From Variovorax sp. PCZ-1 (GTDB lineage: Bacteria > Pseudomonadota > Gammaproteobacteria > Burkholderiales > Burkholderiaceae_C), in the NCBI RefSeq assembly GCF_018413605.1, contig NZ_JAHCDN010000002.1:186001-250000 (forward strand): a DNA stretch of 64,000 nucleotides, given 5' to 3'. The position numbers and the translations under genes are program-made. Position 1 is the first letter of the stretch; each line of letters opens with the position of its first letter. Positions 8,418 to 17,336 of this stretch are shown one piece after another. The notes under the pieces were generated by a model. It made no database searches, had not been told where the DNA came from, and saw nothing but the letters and a program-made list of their open reading frames with translations.

Positions 8418-8876
8418 CTTGATTTACAGTTTTCAAATGATTTAGGCAGTGCAGCCGAGCGCATGGCTCTCAAACGCCTACTCTCGCGTACGCGTGTGCA
8501 GCGCTGGGTGGCGCATGCGCTGGTGAGCGCTCACGAGGCTGATCAAATCACGCTGCGAGTCGTGGGCGATGTGGAAGGCCGTGAGCTCAACCGAAGCTAT
8601 CGCGGCAAGGCGAAAGACTACGCGACGAATGTGCTGACTTTTGATTACCAGCGCGAGCCGTTTTTGGCGGCTGATATCGTGCTCTGTGCGCCTGTGATTG
8701 CGCGCGAGGCAGCGCAGCAAAACAAATCCTTGGAAGAGCATTGGGCGCATTTGATTGTTCACGGCATCTTGCATGCGCAAGGCTATGAGCATGAGACGAA
8801 TGAGCGAGATGCGCTGGAGATGGAGGCGCTGGAGGTGTTGCTTATGCAATCTCTTGGCTACGCCAACCCATACTAA
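8415..8876 (+). CDS. ybeY: Endoribonuclease YbeY
   Basis: The protein has 153 residues. YbeY is a zinc-dependent protein needed for 16S rRNA 3' maturation and ribosome quality control. The signature HGILHAQGYEHE carries the three zinc-binding histidines. Upstream are NRSYRGKAKDYATNVLTF and the GDI-type segment LAADIVLCAPVI, all typical of the family. The ATG at 8415 lies at the very end of a repeat copy, and no good ribosome site precedes it in the AT-rich repeat end. It follows phoH, the usual partner. The N-terminus (MLDLQFSND) fits betaproteobacterial YbeY. Confidence 0.95.
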   Translation: MLDLQFSNDLGSAAERMALKRLLSRTRVQRWVAHALVSAHEADQITLRVVGDVEGRELNRSYRGKAKDYATNVLTFDYQREPFLAADIVLCAPVIAREAAQQNKSLEEHWAHLIVHGILHAQGYEHETNERDALEMEALEVLLMQSLGYANPY

Positions 8877-8887
8877 AGCACAAGCAC

Positions 8888-9499
8888 ATGGCACGCCCTA
8901 AATCTGCTGATCATCATTTGAAGCGCGACGAGATTCTCGATGCGGCGGCAGCTTGCTTTGCAGAGCTGAGCTATCCTGCTGCGAGCATGCAAGAAGTAGC
9001 TGCGCGGCTGGGCACGAGCAAGGCGCGGATTTATCATTACTACGAGAGCAAAGAGGCGCTGCTGTTTGATTTGCTGGATCGCTACACGCAGCGCTTGCTA
9101 GCGATCATCGGCGAGACAGAAGCGCAGGCGCAGCGCCGAAAATTGGATGATCGTGCAGCTTTGCATGCGCTGATTGAAGCTTTCTTGATCGAGTATGAAA
9201 ACTCGGCAGCCAAGCATGTGGCACTGCTGAATGACACGAAGTTTTTGAACGATGCAGTTCATCCCTCGCAGCGCAAGATCATCGTGCAGCGCCAGCGGGA
9301 TATCGTGAGCGCCTTCACACGCTTCTTGCGCCGTGCCTATCCGCAGCGCTTGAATGATGCGAACCAAACCGCGCTCACCATGATGCTGATGGGCATGATC
9401 AATTGGACATTTACTTGGCTTCGCCCCGGCGGCCCGATCAGCTATGCGGATTTTGCGAAGCAAGTGATACAGACGCTGGAGCGCGGATTTCAGGGCTGA
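8888..9499 (+). CDS. TetR/AcrR family transcriptional regulator
   Basis: The protein has 203 residues. The N-terminal helix-turn-helix domain (about 12-60) shows RDEILDAAAACFAELSYPAASMQEVAARLGTSKARIYHYYESKEALL, a textbook TetR pattern. The C-terminal ligand and dimer domain has no recognisable subfamily mark to me, although the size and the MARPKSADHHLKRDEIL start resemble regulators of fatty-acid or aromatic catabolism. It lies 11 bp after ybeY on the same strand and is followed by a likely terminator. The target genes and effector are unknown. Confidence 0.9.
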   Translation: MARPKSADHHLKRDEILDAAAACFAELSYPAASMQEVAARLGTSKARIYHYYESKEALLFDLLDRYTQRLLAIIGETEAQAQRRKLDDRAALHALIEAFLIEYENSAAKHVALLNDTKFLNDAVHPSQRKIIVQRQRDIVSAFTRFLRRAYPQRLNDANQTALTMMLMGMINWTFTWLRPGGPISYADFAKQVIQTLERGFQG

Positions 9500-9567
9500 G
9501 TGGATCGGTTTGAGTAGGCTCTGATACATCTGGGTAGTTTGTATTTTCACATTGCAAATCGCTTCTA

Positions 9568-9595
9568 AATGATTGAAAACAATCAGTTTTTTTCT
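9568..9595 (+). terminator. Likely rho-independent terminator after the TetR gene
   Basis: Stem TGATTG / CAATCA with an AAAA loop (9570-9585), followed within two bases by seven Ts. It separates the TetR gene from the dcw cluster. The stem is short and AU-rich, so termination may be partial. Confidence 0.6.
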
Positions 9596-9699
9596 TAAAT
9601 ACTGATTAAAATTTCATTCTCAAGAAGTGGCGTAAGCACTTGATTTCATTGAAGTTTTTTTACATCGGGAGATGTGCAAATGCTTTGAATGCTGATACA

Positions 9700-9724
9700 G
9701 TGGTGAAAAGTGCATAAAAGTGGT
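9700..9724 (+). promoter_or_regulatory. MraZ operator (three direct repeats)
   Basis: GTGGT-gaaaa-GTGCA-taaaa-GTGGT: three 5-base boxes with 5-base AT-rich spacers, one per helical turn, about 60 bp before mraZ. This matches the known spacing of MraZ sites (TGGGN boxes separated by 5 bases), so the cluster is probably repressed by its own first gene product. Confidence 0.75.
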
Positions 9725-9784
9725 TTTCAGAGGTATTTTGTCTCTGAGCTTTTTTGTTTTTCATCACTCCATCGGCCTAGAGAC

Positions 9785-10225
9785 ATGTTTACCGGCGCTT
9801 CAGCACTCAGTTTGGATGCCAAGGGGCGGCTTGCCGTGCCCACGCGGCATCGCGAAGCGCTGCTGGCCGCCTGCGAAGGCAAGCTCATCGTCACGCGCAA
9901 TCACGAAGGTGGTTTGATGATGTTTCCTTTGAAATCCTGGGAAACCTTCAGCGCAAAAATCGCGCATGTGCCCATGCATTTGCAGTGGATCAAGCGCCTG
10001 TACATCGGCCATGCTCAGCCTTGCGAGATGGATGCCACAGGCCGTGTGTTGATCGCCCCTGAATTACGCGCTGCCGCTGAATTGAGCAACGAGGCAGTGA
10101 TGCTCGGCATGGTGGATTATTTTGAGATTTGGGATCCGGCCAAGCATGCCGCCAAGGAGGCGCTGGATCTGGCTCGCGCGGGCTCATCAGCCAGCGCCGA
10201 AGCTTTTAAAGACTTTGTATTTTGA
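9785..10225 (+). CDS. mraZ: Transcriptional regulator MraZ
   Basis: The protein has 146 residues. MraZ is an AbrB-like DNA-binding protein that forms rings and represses the division and cell-wall cluster it heads. Two SpoVT/AbrB-type repeats are visible, each with a DxxGR motif: [15 protein letters not shown] at ~9-23 and [16 protein letters not shown] in the second half. I start at ATG 9785 ([15 protein letters not shown]), which matches the family; the upstream in-frame ATG would add 25 unrelated residues and run into the operator. The stop overlaps the ribosome site of rsmH. Confidence 0.96.
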   Translation: MFTGASALSLDAKGRLAVPTRHREALLAACEGKLIVTRNHEGGLMMFPLKSWETFSAKIAHVPMHLQWIKRLYIGHAQPCEMDATGRVLIAPELRAAAELSNEAVMLGMVDYFEIWDPAKHAAKEALDLARAGSSASAEAFKDFVF

Positions 10226-10236
10226 CGAGGCATCAG

Positions 10237-11175
10237 GTGGACACATGGCAACACACCACCGTCTTGTTAAGCGAAGCAGTCGAATCTCTCCTCACTTCAC
10301 AAGATGGTCACTATGTAGACGCAACCTTCGGGCGCGGTGGCCACACACGCTTATTGCTCTCGCGCCTGAGTGCGCAAGGCAAGGTGACGGCCTTCGACAA
10401 AGATCCAGAAGCGATTGCCACCGCGCAAGGCATGCAAGCTCAAGATGCGCGCTTGGCGATTTGCCACGAGAGTTTCACTGGCTTGGCGAATTTGCCAAGC
10501 GGCAGTGCGCAAGGGATCTTAATGGATCTAGGCATCAGCAGCCCGCAGATCGACGATCCAGCGCGCGGCTTTTCTTTTCGCAACGACGGCCCACTCGACA
10601 TGCGTATGGACAGCACGCGCGGCCAAACCGTGGCGCAATGGCTGGAAACGGCTTCGGAAAAAGAGATCGAGGAAGTGATCAAAGGCTATGGTGAAGAACG
10701 CTTTGCCCGCCAGATCGCTAAAGCCATTGTGGCCAAGGTTGCTGCAGGCCAAGCGCCGCAGCGCACTTTGCAATTGGCCGAGCTCATCGCCGGCGTGGTG
10801 CGCACGCGCGAAGGCGGCCAGCATCCAGCCACGCGCAGCTTCCAAGCCCTACGGATTTTCATCAACCGTGAACTCGATGATTTGCAAATCGCCTTGCAGG
10901 AAAGCCTGCGTGTGCTCACACCCGGAGGGCGGCTCGTGGTGATCGCTTTTCACAGCTTGGAAGACCGCATCGTGAAGCAGTTCATTGCGCTGCATTCGAA
11001 AGAAGTGGTCGCAAGAGATGATCTGAATTGGATGATCGCCGGCAAGAATACTGCGCAGAGTGCTATGAAATTAGAAGCATTGGGGCGCATCAAGCCGAGT
11101 GACGAAGAGGTGGCAGAGAACCCACGCTCGCGTAGCGCGATCATGCGTGTTGCACAAAGGACAAACGCACCATGA
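10237..11175 (+). CDS. rsmH: 16S rRNA m4C1402 methyltransferase RsmH
   Basis: The protein has 312 residues. RsmH (MraW) methylates N4 of C1402 in 16S rRNA. I choose GTG 10237, because GACGAGG lies 6 bases upstream and the protein then begins close to the conserved [13 protein letters not shown]; the in-frame TTG 10222 is inside the ribosome site. Motifs: the SAM-binding [34 protein letters not shown], and the C-terminal [10 protein letters not shown] and [11 protein letters not shown] repeat copy encodes about residues 258-279, in a segment that varies between homologues. The gene overlaps ftsL by 4 bases. Confidence 0.96.
   Translation: MDTWQHTTVLLSEAVESLLTSQDGHYVDATFGRGGHTRLLLSRLSAQGKVTAFDKDPEAIATAQGMQAQDARLAICHESFTGLANLPSGSAQGILMDLGISSPQIDDPARGFSFRNDGPLDMRMDSTRGQTVAQWLETASEKEIEEVIKGYGEERFARQIAKAIVAKVAAGQAPQRTLQLAELIAGVVRTREGGQHPATRSFQALRIFINRELDDLQIALQESLRVLTPGGRLVVIAFHSLEDRIVKQFIALHSKEVVARDDLNWMIAGKNTAQSAMKLEALGRIKPSDEEVAENPRSRSAIMRVAQRTNAP
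11009..11074 (-). repeat. 66-bp interspersed repeat, copy 5 (degenerate, inside rsmH)
   Basis: The right half is clear: GCCGGCaAGAATaCTGCGCAGAGTGCTATgAAATTaG against the family's GCCGGCATAGAATCTGCGCAGAGTGCTATTAAATT. The left third has diverged. It gives [11 protein letters not shown] in RsmH, close to [11 protein letters not shown] in MiaA. Confidence 0.6.
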
Positions 11176-11465
11176 TGCGATTAAACCTTGTGCTGCTCGT
11201 AGCGGTGATTGCCAGTGCGATGTATCTCGTGCAGATACAGTATCAATCGCGCCGTTTGTTTGTCGAAGTGGAAAAAGCGCAGAGCCTCTCACGCAAGTTG
11301 GAAACCGAGCGTGAGCGCTTGGAAGTCGACAAGCGCTCACAAGCCACGCCACTGCGCGTTGAGAGACTCGCCAAAGAGCAATTGCAAATGCGCACGGCCA
11401 CGCCCGCTGTGACGCAATACGTCAAGCTGCCTAAGCTTGATGCCGTCGAAGGAACTAAGCCATGA
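11172..11465 (+). CDS. ftsL: Cell division protein FtsL
   Basis: The protein has 97 residues. FtsL is a single-pass membrane protein that joins FtsB and FtsQ in the divisome. It has an N-terminal membrane helix (about 3-22, [17 protein letters not shown]), then a coiled-coil region ([29 protein letters not shown]) and a short tail. Size, topology and position between rsmH and ftsI support the call; the sequence itself is poorly conserved in this family. It overlaps both neighbours by 4 bases. Confidence 0.93.
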   Translation: MMRLNLVLLVAVIASAMYLVQIQYQSRRLFVEVEKAQSLSRKLETERERLEVDKRSQATPLRVERLAKEQLQMRTATPAVTQYVKLPKLDAVEGTKP

Positions 11466-13222
11466 GCTGGCGCGCCAATCCTTTGAATACGAAGAGCGTG
11501 GCTTACTCTGGCAGCGCCAGCCCACTGCTTGCCAGCAAAACGCCGGTATGGCGCAGCAAATTCATTGTGGCCTGCATGGCATTGTCTTTTGTAGGCTTGG
11601 CTGGGCGCGCTGCTTATGTGCAGGTCGTGAACAATGATTTCTACATCCGCCAAGGCGAAGTGCGCTTCTCGCGCACGCTGGAGCTGCCTGCGAACCGTGG
11701 TCGTATTCTGGATCGCAATGGTTTGATCCTCGCTTCCAGCGTGCCATCGCCCAGCATTTGGGCGATTCCCGAAGACGTGGAGCAAGACAAGGTCAAGCTC
11801 GCGCAACTGGCTAAGCTGCTGGAGATGCCGCTTGCTGATTTGAAGGCAAAGCTTGCAGAAGACACCAATTTCGTTTGGCTCAAGCGCCAGATTGATGAAG
11901 GTGTCGCGCAGCAAGTGGCCACACTCGGCATCAAGGGCATCTACACTCGCAAAGAATACCGCCGCCAATATCCAGAAGGCGAAGCAGCGGCACATGTGGT
12001 GGGCTTCACGAATACCGATGACAAAGGCCAAGAAGGCGTAGAGCTCGCTTTCAACAGCCAGCTGGCCGGCAAGAACGGCACACGCCGCGTGATCAAAGAT
12101 CGCTTGGGTCGCGTGGTGGAAGATGTGGGCGACACCGTTTCGCCCACAGATGGCAAAGATATTCAGCTCTCCGTGGATAGCAAGGTACAGTTTTTTGCCT
12201 ACCAAAAATTGCGAGATGCTGTAACGCAACACAAAGCCAAAGCAGGCAGCGTGGTGGTGCTGGATGTGCAAACCGGCGAGGTGCTCGCTCTGGCGAATTA
12301 CCCGAGCTATGTGCCTGGCAAACGCAGCAATCTCACACCTGCGCAAATGCGCAATCGCGCTGTGACAGATACCTTCGAGCCCGGCTCCACCATGAAGCCC
12401 TTCATTGCCGCCCTGGCACTGGAGAAAAAATGGGTGACGCCTGAGACGCAGATTCAAACCGCCCCCGGCAAGATCACGATTGCCGGAGCCACGATCACCG
12501 ATGCGCATCCCCATGGCGTGCTCACGGTGAACGAAATCATCCAAAAATCGAGCAACGTGGGCACGGTGAAGATGGCCATGCGTGCTGAACCGAAAGAAAT
12601 GTGGGAGTTTTATTCGCAGGCAGGCTTCGGGCAAAAGCCACAGCTGCCTTTCCCCGGTGTGGTGAGCGGCAAGCTGCGTGCCTACAAAACCTGGCGGCCG
12701 ATTGAGCAGGCCACGATGAGCTATGGCTATGGCCTCTCCGCTTCGCTCTTTCAGCTCGCACGCTCGTACAGTGTGTTTGCACGCGACGGCGAGCTGATTC
12801 CTGTGACGCTGACCAAGACCGATGAAGCCATTGGCGGCGTGCGCATCATGAGCGAGAAAAATGCGCAGGCTGTGCGCAAGATGCTGCAAATGGCCACAGC
12901 GCAAGGCGGCACAGCACCACAAGCGCAGACGATTGGTTACTCCGTGGGCGGCAAGACGGGCACAGCGCGCAAGCAAGAAGGCAAAGGCTATGCGGATAAA
13001 AAGTATCGCGCATGGTTCGTTGGCCTCGCACCGATTGACAAGCCACGCATCGTGGTGGCGGTGATGGTGGATGAGCCGAGCAATGGCAAGTTTTATGGTG
13101 GTGAAGTCGCGGCTCCCGTGTTCTCTGAAACCGTAGCGCAAACTTTGCGCATGCTGGGTGTGCAACCCGATATGGCCATCAAGCCACAAATCGTGATTGC
13201 TGCGGAAGAGGAGTCGTTTTGA
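11462..13222 (+). CDS. ftsI: Septal transpeptidase FtsI (PBP3)
   Basis: The protein has 586 residues. FtsI cross-links septal peptidoglycan, working with FtsW. It has a short cytoplasmic N-terminus, one membrane helix (about 38-57), the pedestal dimerisation domain with RGRILDRNG near 80, and the transpeptidase domain. The active-site motifs are all present: SxxK as STMK (Ser ~309), SxN as SSN (~363), and KTGT (~498). The length is as expected. It overlaps ftsL by 4 bases and is followed at once by murE, whose ribosome site (GAAGAGGAG) is within the ftsI 3' end. Confidence 0.97.
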   Translation: MSWRANPLNTKSVAYSGSASPLLASKTPVWRSKFIVACMALSFVGLAGRAAYVQVVNNDFYIRQGEVRFSRTLELPANRGRILDRNGLILASSVPSPSIWAIPEDVEQDKVKLAQLAKLLEMPLADLKAKLAEDTNFVWLKRQIDEGVAQQVATLGIKGIYTRKEYRRQYPEGEAAAHVVGFTNTDDKGQEGVELAFNSQLAGKNGTRRVIKDRLGRVVEDVGDTVSPTDGKDIQLSVDSKVQFFAYQKLRDAVTQHKAKAGSVVVLDVQTGEVLALANYPSYVPGKRSNLTPAQMRNRAVTDTFEPGSTMKPFIAALALEKKWVTPETQIQTAPGKITIAGATITDAHPHGVLTVNEIIQKSSNVGTVKMAMRAEPKEMWEFYSQAGFGQKPQLPFPGVVSGKLRAYKTWRPIEQATMSYGYGLSASLFQLARSYSVFARDGELIPVTLTKTDEAIGGVRIMSEKNAQAVRKMLQMATAQGGTAPQAQTIGYSVGGKTGTARKQEGKGYADKKYRAWFVGLAPIDKPRIVVAVMVDEPSNGKFYGGEVAAPVFSETVAQTLRMLGVQPDMAIKPQIVIAAEEESF

Positions 13223-14733
13223 TGATGCGACTCGAAACGGTGGATCAGGCGGCGCAGTGGCTTAAAAGTCATGTGGGCGCTGGCGCGCTGCACACAGATA
13301 GCCGCTGCATCAAGCCGGGCGATGCCTTCATCGCATGGCCGGGCGCGGCGACGGATGGTCGCCAGTATGTGGTTACTTCACTTGAGGCAGGAGCATCTTG
13401 CTGTTTAGTGGAGTCTGATGGTGTGCAGGCTTATGGTTTTGAAGATGCTCGTATTGCACAAGTGAGTGGATTGAAAGCAGCCAGCGGCTTGATCGCTGCG
13501 GCTTATTACGAGCAACCGAGCAAAGCGTTGGATGTGCTCGCGGTCACTGGCACGAACGGCAAAACATCCAGCGCTTGGTGGATCGCACAGTCGCTGAATA
13601 CACTACGAAAAAATGAGCGCTCAGCGCAGTATTCTTGCGGTCTGATTGGCACTTTGGGTATTGGCACACCGGGAAACATGGTTTCTACGGGTTTGACGAC
13701 GCCCGATCCTGTGATGCTCCAAGCTGAGCTGGCACGCTTGCGTGATGCAGGTGCGAGCGCTTGCGCGATGGAAGCTTCGAGCATCGGCATCGCCGAGCAT
13801 CGCATGGCTGGCGTGCAGGTGAAAGTGGCTGCTTTCACGAATTTCACCCAAGACCATTTGGACTATCACGGCAACATGGAAGACTACTGGCTCGCCAAGC
13901 GCGCGCTGTTTGATATGCCCGGTTTGGAAACTGCTGTGATCAATGTGGATGATCCAAAAGGCGATGAACTGATGGCTTATTGCAAATCGCGCGGCCTGAA
14001 TGTGATCAGTACCTCGCAGATCCGCACGGATGCAACGCTTTGCGGCAGCACCCCAGAGCATCGAGCCACAGGCATGGCCTTTGACGTGATGCACTTAGGG
14101 CAAAAGCAAAGCGTGAGTTGCCCGGTTGTGGGTGATTTCAATGCAGCGAATATGCTGGGCGTGATTGGCGCTTTGCTTAGCTTAGGCGTTGGCCTCACCG
14201 CAGCTTGCCATGCTGTCTCGCGTTGCACGGCCGTGCCGGGGCGCATGGAGCTGATCGTGCTAGATGATCAGCCCTTGATGGTGGTGGATTACGCGCACAC
14301 ACCTGATGCGCTTGCCAAAGCGCTATCTGCCTTGCGTGCGACGGCGCAAGCGCGCGGCGGTAAGCTCTGGTGTGTATTTGGCTGTGGGGGTAATCGTGAT
14401 CCGCTCAAGCGTCCTTTGATGGCACAAGCTGTACAAAATGGTGCAGATCAAATCATCGTGACGAGTGATAACCCGCGCAAAGAGTCAGCGCAAAGCATTG
14501 CAAGCCAAGTGATGGCTGGTTTTTCAGGCGCGTCTTCAAAGATTCAGCAGGAGTTGGATCGCCGGCAAGCCATTCGCTGGGCAGCTAGCCAAGCTCAACA
14601 AGAAGATGTGATTTTGATCGCTGGCAAAGGCCATGAAGACTATCAAGAGATTGCTGGCATCAAGCATCCGTTTTCAGACACACAAGAAGCGCGAACTGCA
14701 CTAGAGCTGCGCACACGAGGAGAAGCTGCATGA
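13222..14733 (+). CDS. murE: UDP-MurNAc-tripeptide synthetase MurE
   Basis: The protein has 503 residues. MurE adds the third amino acid to UDP-MurNAc-Ala-Glu. The start is ATG 13222, 10 bases after GAAGAGGAG; the TTG three bases earlier is not needed. Motifs: the P-loop GTNGKTS (~110), the TTPDP substrate site, NFTQDHLDYHG, the arginine in VPGRME, and DNPRKES near 415, whose DNPR sequence marks specificity for meso-diaminopimelate. It overlaps murF by 4 bases. A region near 13607 resembles part of the repeat family, but weakly. Confidence 0.97.
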   Translation: MMRLETVDQAAQWLKSHVGAGALHTDSRCIKPGDAFIAWPGAATDGRQYVVTSLEAGASCCLVESDGVQAYGFEDARIAQVSGLKAASGLIAAAYYEQPSKALDVLAVTGTNGKTSSAWWIAQSLNTLRKNERSAQYSCGLIGTLGIGTPGNMVSTGLTTPDPVMLQAELARLRDAGASACAMEASSIGIAEHRMAGVQVKVAAFTNFTQDHLDYHGNMEDYWLAKRALFDMPGLETAVINVDDPKGDELMAYCKSRGLNVISTSQIRTDATLCGSTPEHRATGMAFDVMHLGQKQSVSCPVVGDFNAANMLGVIGALLSLGVGLTAACHAVSRCTAVPGRMELIVLDDQPLMVVDYAHTPDALAKALSALRATAQARGGKLWCVFGCGGNRDPLKRPLMAQAVQNGADQIIVTSDNPRKESAQSIASQVMAGFSGASSKIQQELDRRQAIRWAASQAQQEDVILIAGKGHEDYQEIAGIKHPFSDTQEARTALELRTRGEAA

Positions 14734-16160
14734 GCATGATGAGTTTGCGCCAAGCCGCTGATTTCCTGATCAGCCGTCATATCGCTTGTGCACTGGTGGG
14801 AGATGAGAGCGTACAGATCAGCCGTGTGCACACTGATACGCGCACCTTGGCTGCTGGTGATTTGTTTGTTGCTTTGCGTGGCGAGCGTTTTGACGCACAT
14901 GAGTTTTTACCGCAAGCACGCGCAGCGGGCGCAGCGGCAGCGATTGCCGAGCGTGGCTTGGAAGAATCTGGCTTGCCTGGCTTGATCGTGCCAGATGCGA
15001 AGCGCGCTTTGGGCGAATTAGCCGCTGCTTGGCGTGCGCAATTTGATTTGCCATTGATCGCAGTGACGGGCAGCAACGGCAAAACGACAGTCACGCAAAT
15101 GATTGCAAGTATCTTGAAAGCACTGAGCAAAGAGCACAGTTTCGCAACACAAGGTAATCTGAACAATGACATCGGTGTGCCGCTCACGCTGTTACGCCTG
15201 CGAGCAAACCATCAAATTGCCGTGATCGAGCTGGGTATGAATCATCCCGGCGAGATTGCGTATCTCTCGAGTTTGGCTCAGCCCACGGTGGCAGTGGTGA
15301 ACAACGCGCAGCGCGAGCATCAAGAGTTCATGCACACCGTCGAAGCTGTGGCGGAGGAAAACGGTAGCGTGATCAGTGCTTTGCCTGCCGATGGCGTCGC
15401 TGTGTTTCCATCCGATGATGCTTATTCAGCGTTATGGCGCGGCTTGGCCGGTGAGCGCGAGCAAATTTGTTTTTCCAGTGGTGCGATCCCAGCAGATGTC
15501 ACAGGCCAAGCTGAATGGCTAGAGGCCTCTTGGCGTGTGCGATTGGCTACACCGCTGGGCTCGGCAAGTTGCCAACTGCGTATTGCCGGGCGGCACAACG
15601 TGAAGAATGCTTTGGCGGCGAGCGCCGCAGCTTTGGGCGCGGGCGTGCCACTGGCCACCATCGTCGAAGGCTTGGAAACCTTTGAAGCGGTGAAAGGTCG
15701 CTCGCGTGCCTTGCGAGTGACTTTGAGCAATAAAACCTACAACCTGATTGACGATACCTACAACGCCAACCCCGACTCTGTACGCGCTGCGATCGATATC
15801 TTGGCGGAGCTACCAGCGCCGCATCTTCTGGTGCTGGGCGATATGGGCGAAGTCGGTGATCAAGGGCCGGAGTTTCATGCAGAGATTGGTGAATATGCCG
15901 CAGAGCGAGGCATTGAGACGCTGCTGTGCATGGGTGAGTTGATGCGCTATGGTGCAGCGGTTTTTCCAGGCGCACGACATTTTGCTGGGATCGAATCCTT
16001 ATCAAGCGCGGTGCTGACTGACCTATCACACTACCGCAGCGTACTCGTCAAGGGCTCGCGTTTCATGAAGATGGAGCGCATCGTGCAGGCCATAGAGGCT
16101 GCGGCATTCGAACAAAACAGTGATCAACATAACAACAAGGAGACAGCACATGCTGCTTAG
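14730..16160 (+). CDS. murF: UDP-MurNAc-pentapeptide synthetase MurF
   Basis: The protein has 476 residues. MurF adds D-Ala-D-Ala to UDP-MurNAc-tripeptide. Motifs: the N-terminal [22 protein letters not shown], the P-loop TGSNGKTT (~110), the conserved [21 protein letters not shown] and NAQREHQEF, and [10 protein letters not shown] near 345. The length is slightly above that of E. coli MurF. ATG 14730 overlaps the murE stop; other in-frame ATGs at 14736 and 14739 cannot be excluded. The last 11 bases overlap mraY. Confidence 0.97.
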   Translation: MSMMSLRQAADFLISRHIACALVGDESVQISRVHTDTRTLAAGDLFVALRGERFDAHEFLPQARAAGAAAAIAERGLEESGLPGLIVPDAKRALGELAAAWRAQFDLPLIAVTGSNGKTTVTQMIASILKALSKEHSFATQGNLNNDIGVPLTLLRLRANHQIAVIELGMNHPGEIAYLSSLAQPTVAVVNNAQREHQEFMHTVEAVAEENGSVISALPADGVAVFPSDDAYSALWRGLAGEREQICFSSGAIPADVTGQAEWLEASWRVRLATPLGSASCQLRIAGRHNVKNALAASAAALGAGVPLATIVEGLETFEAVKGRSRALRVTLSNKTYNLIDDTYNANPDSVRAAIDILAELPAPHLLVLGDMGEVGDQGPEFHAEIGEYAAERGIETLLCMGELMRYGAAVFPGARHFAGIESLSSAVLTDLSHYRSVLVKGSRFMKMERIVQAIEAAAFEQNSDQHNNKETAHAA

Positions 16161-17328
16161 TTTGGCTGGCTGGTTGCAAGGCCTATCGCCTGAATTTGGT
16201 TTCTTTCGGGTCTTTCAGTATTTGACCTTTCGCGCTGTGATGGCTGCGATGACGGCGCTGCTGATTGGCCTGTTTGCTGGGCCATGGGTCATTCGTTACT
16301 TGGCTTCACTCAAGATCGGGCAGCCGATTCGTGAATATGCGATGCAAACGCATTTGGCCAAGAGCGGTACACCCACCATGGGCGGTGTGTTGATTCTGAT
16401 TTCGATTGCAATTTCAACTTTACTTTGGTTTGATTGGTCCAACCGATTTGTTTGGATTGTGATGATCGTCACCTTGGGCTTTGGTGCCATCGGTTGGGTT
16501 GATGACTGGCGAAAAGTGGTGAACAAAGATCCAGAGGGCATGCGCAGCCGAGAAAAATATCTTTGGCAGTCTGTGATTGGTTTGGTAGCAGCGCTGTATC
16601 TTGTGTTCAGCATTTCTGAGAGCAATAACTTGCGTGTACTGCAGTTGTTTGTCTCTTGGGTGCAATCCGGTTTTGATGTGAACCTTCCACCTAAGGCTGG
16701 CCTGATGGTGCCATTCTTTAAGGAGATCAGCTACCCGCTGGGCGTGTTTGGTTTTGTGATCATGACGTATCTGGTGATTGTCGGATCAAGCAATGCTGTG
16801 AATTTGACGGATGGCTTGGATGGTTTGGCCATCATGCCAGTGGTGATGGTGGGTTCGGCGCTGGGTGTGTTTGCCTATGTGACGGGCAGCGCGGTGTATT
16901 CCAAATACCTGTTCTTCCCGCATATCCCAGGTGCAGGTGAATTGCTGATTTTCTGCGCAGCGATGGCGGGCGCAGGCTTGGCCTTTTTGTGGTTTAACAC
17001 ACATCCCGCACAGGTGTTCATGGGCGATGTAGGCGCTCTCGCGCTTGGCGGGGCATTGGGCACGATTGCAGTGATCGTGCGCCAAGAAATCGTGTTGGCC
17101 ATTATGGGTGGTATTTTTGTGGTGGAAGCTCTCTCGGTGATGCTGCAAGTGACTTACTTCAAATACACCAAGAAAAAATACGGCGAAGGTCGTCGCATAT
17201 TGAAGATGGCGCCACTGCATCATCACTTTGAAAAGTCAGGCTGGAAAGAGACGCAAGTTGTGGTGCGCTTTTGGATCATCACCATGCTACTTTGTCTCGT
17301 GGGCTTGTCCACCTTGAAGTTGCGCTAG
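16150..17328 (+). CDS. mraY: Phospho-MurNAc-pentapeptide transferase MraY
   Basis: The protein has 392 residues and about ten membrane helices. MraY transfers phospho-MurNAc-pentapeptide to undecaprenyl phosphate, giving lipid I. The start is ATG 16150, preceded by AAGGAGAC. Motifs: KSGTPTMGG, the catalytic aspartates in VDDWRK and [21 protein letters not shown], and the loop [15 protein letters not shown]. This is the usual length for beta- and gammaproteobacteria. It sits between murF and murD, as in the standard cluster. Confidence 0.97.
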   Translation: MLLSLAGWLQGLSPEFGFFRVFQYLTFRAVMAAMTALLIGLFAGPWVIRYLASLKIGQPIREYAMQTHLAKSGTPTMGGVLILISIAISTLLWFDWSNRFVWIVMIVTLGFGAIGWVDDWRKVVNKDPEGMRSREKYLWQSVIGLVAALYLVFSISESNNLRVLQLFVSWVQSGFDVNLPPKAGLMVPFFKEISYPLGVFGFVIMTYLVIVGSSNAVNLTDGLDGLAIMPVVMVGSALGVFAYVTGSAVYSKYLFFPHIPGAGELLIFCAAMAGAGLAFLWFNTHPAQVFMGDVGALALGGALGTIAVIVRQEIVLAIMGGIFVVEALSVMLQVTYFKYTKKKYGEGRRILKMAPLHHHFEKSGWKETQVVVRFWIITMLLCLVGLSTLKLR

Positions 17329-17336
17329 GAAGTCAA

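Noticed and set aside
11243-13189. 648-codon minus-strand open frame opposite ftsI
   Set aside because: It is the antisense shadow of ftsL/ftsI; the His/Arg-rich translation has no protein-like character.
13607-13640. Possible repeat copy inside murE (GAGCGCTCAGCGCAGTATTC)
   Set aside because: Only the middle of the element is matched, and the segment runs into the conserved GLIGTLG of MurE, so chance similarity is likely.
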